DNA of 24,538 bases from a virus. Shown here piece after piece: positions 21,943-24,538 of the stretch. The position numbers and the translations under genes are program-made. Within the stretch, counting starts at the first letter, position 1, and each line of letters starts with the position of its first letter. Under the pieces are notes generated by a model, which saw only the letters and a program-made list of their open reading frames with translations, did not search any database and was not told where the DNA came from. The DNA is taken from positions 1 through 24,538 of the IMG/VR virus record IMGVR_UViG_3300049617_000185. One strand, 5' to 3'.

Positions 21943-21971
21943 GGGAATATTCTAGAATATTCCCATGTCAA
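21936..21971. repeat. Perfect 36-base palindrome holding two divergent start codons
   Basis: The left arm TTGACATGGGAATATTCT (21936-21953) is exactly the reverse complement of the right arm (21954-21971). The minus-strand HNH start (21942-21940) and the terminase start (21965-21967) sit at the same place in each arm. The centre contains GAATATTC twice, separated by TA, and each outer end reads TTGACA outside-in, a perfect -35 hexamer facing inward. No good -10 at normal spacing is seen on either strand. Neither gene has a Shine-Dalgarno sequence. Confidence 0.95.
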
Positions 21972-23851
21972 CTGATCCAAATAAAGAATTATTCTTAAAG
22001 TTAAGACAACAGCTATTAATGATAGATCCCGTGACATTTTGCGAGACCTATCTAACACTTGATGGTAAACCATTTAGCCTACACGGCAATGGATACAAGC
22101 CCTTCAGTGAGATATATCGATACATCGGTATTAAAGCCTTAGAACCTGATGCTAAACCAGTAATTATGGTTAAAGGTCGTCAGGTTGGCGCCACTACTAT
22201 GGCGAGCGCATTAGAAATGTATTTTATGGGCTCCGGCATTTTTGGTAACTATTTTAATCCAGCCATTAGAATTATTCATGCCTTCCCACAATTAGAATTA
22301 GCTGCCGCCTATTCTAAAACTAAATTGAATCAAATGATTCTTTCATCTGTACCAGCTCCTGGTCAAGACGAAAAGAAAGTATTGAAGCCAAAGACTTACA
22401 TGCAAGTTTTATTAGATCAATCTACCGCTACTAATGATTCTTTACATTTTAAACAATTTATTGGTGGTAACCATTTATGGGTAGAATCAACCGGTTTAGA
22501 TGCTGATAGAATAATGGGTCGTACGGCTGATATGATCTTTTTTGATGAAGTTCAGAAGACAACCGATCAAGCTATCGGAAATGCTTTAAAAATTCTGACC
22601 ACCGCTAAATATGGACGTCCATCTAAAGGTGTACAAATTTACTTCGGAACTCCAAGACGTAAAGGCTCTGATTTTTATAAAATGTGGCAGACTTCTTCTC
22701 AACAGTATTATTATTTAGGTTGTGAAAATTGTAAAGAGCATTTTCCTTTATATACTCCTGGTTCTGATGACTGGAAGGAAATATGGATACATGGTCACAT
22801 TGTTAAATGTACTAAGTGTGGTCATGAGCAAGATAAACGTCCAGCCGCTGAACGTGGTAAATGGGTAGCCTTAAAAAATCCAGATGATGAAGATTGTAAA
22901 ATGATTGGGTTTCATATCAATCAGCTTTACATGCCCATGTTTACCAGAGAGGATATTGAAAACGAGTTACCTGGAAAGCATCCAATTAACACTGAACGTG
23001 TTTTTCAAAACGAAGTTTTAGGAGAGTTTTTTCAAGGAGATTCTAGCCCTATTACACCAGAAGAGATTAAAGAACATTGTGCGGATATTGGTAGAAAATT
23101 TAGTGCTCGTATTATTCCACAAAAGAATACTATTAATCCACAGATTATCACTTTAGGAATAGATTACGGTGCTAGGGCAGATTTAGAACAATTAGCTAAT
23201 CCAGATAAAGTCAAAGCAGTTGGACAATCTTACAGTACTGCTGTTGTTTTAGTAGCAAAAGGTCCTAATTTATTATCTATTGAATTTGCCACTAAATTCA
23301 AACGTAATGATATGGAAAGTAAAAAGGGAATCATTGACCAAATTATGAGACAATATAGTGTTCAATTAGCTATTGGAGATATTGGTTATTCAAATGATTT
23401 TTCTCATATGTTGCATCAAGCTTATGGAGATAAATATCTAGTTTCTCGTGCTCATAATAGAATAAATGGTCATGTTAAATTTACTGCCGACGCTTTTCCA
23501 AAAGAATTAATCTTTGAAAGAGATTATTATATTGGAGAACTATATGAACAAATGAAGAAAGGAATGATCAAATTTCCATATGGTGATTATGAAAAAATAG
23601 CATGGTTAGTTGAGCATTGTGCGAGCATGGAAATTAAACCTTCCATTTCTAGGACAGGAGATCCAAGTATTCATTATGTGAAAGGAGGTACCCCAAACGA
23701 TGGTTTTATGGCATTATTGAATGCTTACTTAGCTTACAAGTTCATCATTACCAGGGGTTTTACTCAAAATAATCCACTTCTTCAGCAACAAAGTTTTAAA
23801 CAACTTAATAAGCCATTAGCAGTTACTGGGTATGTCCAACGTAAGTTTTAA
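21965..23851 (+). CDS. terL: Terminase large subunit (GpA-like, with zinc insertion)
   Basis: A protein of 628 residues; the ATP-driven motor and nuclease that packs phage DNA. The ATPase shows VKGRQVGATT (Walker A type, 69-78), IFFDE with D194-E195 (Walker B), and the coupling motif YFGTPRRKGSDF. A zinc insertion has C253, C256, C282 and C285. The nuclease domain has LGIDYG with D400, GDIGYSNDFS with D472 and TPNDGF with D579, matching the three acidic residues of the RNase H-like fold. Length and zinc insertion are like lambda GpA-type large subunits. The start lies in the palindrome shared with the HNH gene. An internal ATG at MIDPVTF would lose 18 residues. The portal gene follows after 80 bases. 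Confidence 0.95.
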   Translation: MSTDPNKELFLKLRQQLLMIDPVTFCETYLTLDGKPFSLHGNGYKPFSEIYRYIGIKALEPDAKPVIMVKGRQVGATTMASALEMYFMGSGIFGNYFNPAIRIIHAFPQLELAAAYSKTKLNQMILSSVPAPGQDEKKVLKPKTYMQVLLDQSTATNDSLHFKQFIGGNHLWVESTGLDADRIMGRTADMIFFDEVQKTTDQAIGNALKILTTAKYGRPSKGVQIYFGTPRRKGSDFYKMWQTSSQQYYYLGCENCKEHFPLYTPGSDDWKEIWIHGHIVKCTKCGHEQDKRPAAERGKWVALKNPDDEDCKMIGFHINQLYMPMFTREDIENELPGKHPINTERVFQNEVLGEFFQGDSSPITPEEIKEHCADIGRKFSARIIPQKNTINPQIITLGIDYGARADLEQLANPDKVKAVGQSYSTAVVLVAKGPNLLSIEFATKFKRNDMESKKGIIDQIMRQYSVQLAIGDIGYSNDFSHMLHQAYGDKYLVSRAHNRINGHVKFTADAFPKELIFERDYYIGELYEQMKKGMIKFPYGDYEKIAWLVEHCASMEIKPSISRTGDPSIHYVKGGTPNDGFMALLNAYLAYKFIITRGFTQNNPLLQQQSFKQLNKPLAVTGYVQRKF

Positions 23852-23854
23852 TCC

Positions 23855-23862
23855 TATAAATA
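23855..23862 (+). promoter_or_regulatory. T4-late-promoter-like octamer before the portal gene
   Basis: TATAAATA is an exact match to the T4 late -10 octamer and lies in the 80-base gap between the terminase and portal genes, 70 bases before the portal start. T4 late promoters have no -35, and I see none here. The octamer also appears by chance in AT-rich coding DNA (16112-16119), so this is suggestive only. Nothing else clear is seen in the gap. Confidence 0.3.
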
Positions 23863-23931
23863 CAATATCTTATTGATATATTATTAGTTGAGTATAGTAG
23901 GGTGAGAGTGTGGTTGAAACAATGAGGCTTT

Positions 23932-24538
23932 ATGGCTGTTAACAAATCCGCAAAATTATGGGTAGGACCCTCTAACTCTGATCAATATTTTGGAAATAGA
24001 TCTTCTATTCCACAGGTTAGTGCAATAATGTCACGTAATGTTTCCGATATTAGGAGACAGGGCATTGCTGACGAAGTAGAACAAGGTTTATTTAGAGATG
24101 GTTCTGGACCTTCTATTAAAGATGATTTGGCTACCTATCATTCTCGTGTAGTCGCCTCAGTAGGAGGTATGAAAAAATCCGCTCAAGTTATTAGTTCTAG
24201 TAGTGGCGGCGGTCATACTGGCGGACACGGGGATACTGTAAAACAGACTCCAGAAGTTTATTCTCCCTTATGGCTAAATAGCAATCTTAATCTACCGCGT
24301 GATAGGGCGACTATTAACGCTTGGTGCCGTAGCTTCTACGCCCTTAATCCATTTGTTCATAACGCTATCAATCTTCATAGTACCTATCCAATTAGTAAAT
24401 TAAGTATTAAATGTCCTAACAAAGACATTGAAAAATTCTTTAATGATATGATTGAAGAAATTGATTTAATGAACATTTGCGTGCAAATTGCTCAAGAATA
24501 CTGGCTATTAGGAGAATCATTTGTTTATGGTGAATTAG
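23932..24538 (+). CDS. Portal protein (3' end outside the window)
   Basis: A partial gene with 202 residues visible. ATG 23932 has GAGG 4 bases upstream; ATG 23922 gives an immediate stop. The first 95 residues are basic and Gly/Ser-rich (SSSSGGGHTGGHG), then the fold starts with LNLPRDRATINAWCRSFYAL and NPFVHNAINLHSTYPISKL. After that come IEKFFNDMIEEIDLMNICVQ and the tell-tale YWLLGESFVYGEL, where the window ends. This arrangement of a DNP/NPFV helix, polar linker and L-G-x-x-F-V-x-G-E is typical of the portal stem-and-wing region in tailed phages. It forms the dodecameric DNA channel at the head vertex that docks the terminase, which is encoded just upstream. Confidence 0.88.
   Translation, partial: MAVNKSAKLWVGPSNSDQYFGNRSSIPQVSAIMSRNVSDIRRQGIADEVEQGLFRDGSGPSIKDDLATYHSRVVASVGGMKKSAQVISSSSGGGHTGGHGDTVKQTPEVYSPLWLNSNLNLPRDRATINAWCRSFYALNPFVHNAINLHSTYPISKLSIKCPNKDIEKFFNDMIEEIDLMNICVQIAQEYWLLGESFVYGEL

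Noticed and set aside
1-24538. CRISPR array, tRNA or rRNA genes, transposase, integrase or attachment sites
   Set aside because: No regularly spaced repeats, no cloverleaf, no rRNA-like stretch and no recombinase motif were seen on either strand.

Overview
This window is a piece of a large tailed double-stranded DNA bacteriophage (Caudoviricetes). The evidence is a terminase large subunit followed by a portal protein, a T4-style recombination and replication set (RecA/UvsX-like recombinase, a likely UvsY-like mediator, a gp32-like single-strand binding protein, a RuvC-like resolvase, a DnaG-type primase), and three free-standing HNH endonuclease genes. The DNA is AT-rich. Genes are packed head to tail with frequent 4-base ATGA overlaps. 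All genes but one lie on the plus strand. Shine-Dalgarno starts, a near-consensus sigma-70 promoter and an intrinsic terminator point to a bacterial host. The host cannot be named from the sequence.

Layout. (1) 1-3170: small proteins of unknown or probably structural role. Two reading frames here look broken: an in-frame TAA at 997 with open frame beyond it, and a small gene at 2458-2752 split by a frameshift. (2) 3231-9734: DNA metabolism. In order: UvsY-like protein, RecA-family recombinase, unknown beta-rich protein, orphan winged-helix protein, ssDNA-binding protein, terminator (6504-6536), RuvC-like resolvase, DnaJ co-chaperone, double zinc-ribbon protein, zinc-less DnaG-type primase, sigma-region-4 protein. 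(3) 9776-10895: an HNH endonuclease gene with its own promoter, overlapping a small unknown gene. (4) 11011-21445: unknown proteins, probably virion or head-assembly components because they lie beside the packaging genes. This block contains a second HNH gene (14949-15629) and a short tRNA-nucleotidyltransferase-family protein. (5) 21457-24538: a minus-strand HNH gene, terminase large subunit, and a portal gene that runs off the window.

How the genes work together. The mediator, recombinase, SSB, resolvase and primase would support recombination-dependent replication, giving DNA for the terminase to package through the portal. DnaJ may bring host DnaK to replication complexes. The sigma-like protein may retarget host RNA polymerase. 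The HNH genes look like selfish passengers.

The most unusual signal is at the edges of the HNH genes. The minus-strand HNH gene and the terminase gene start inside the two arms of one perfect 36-base palindrome (21936-21971). The second HNH gene (17% G+C in its 5' part by hand count) begins with the same eight residues as the gene directly after it, and all four DNA differences are at third codon positions. The first HNH gene has a consensus promoter placed to give a leaderless mRNA and a perfect 15-bp hairpin in its coding sequence. None of the three has a Shine-Dalgarno sequence. Together these suggest endonuclease genes that capture or copy the start region of the gene they invade. All functional calls come from motif reading; no database search was run.
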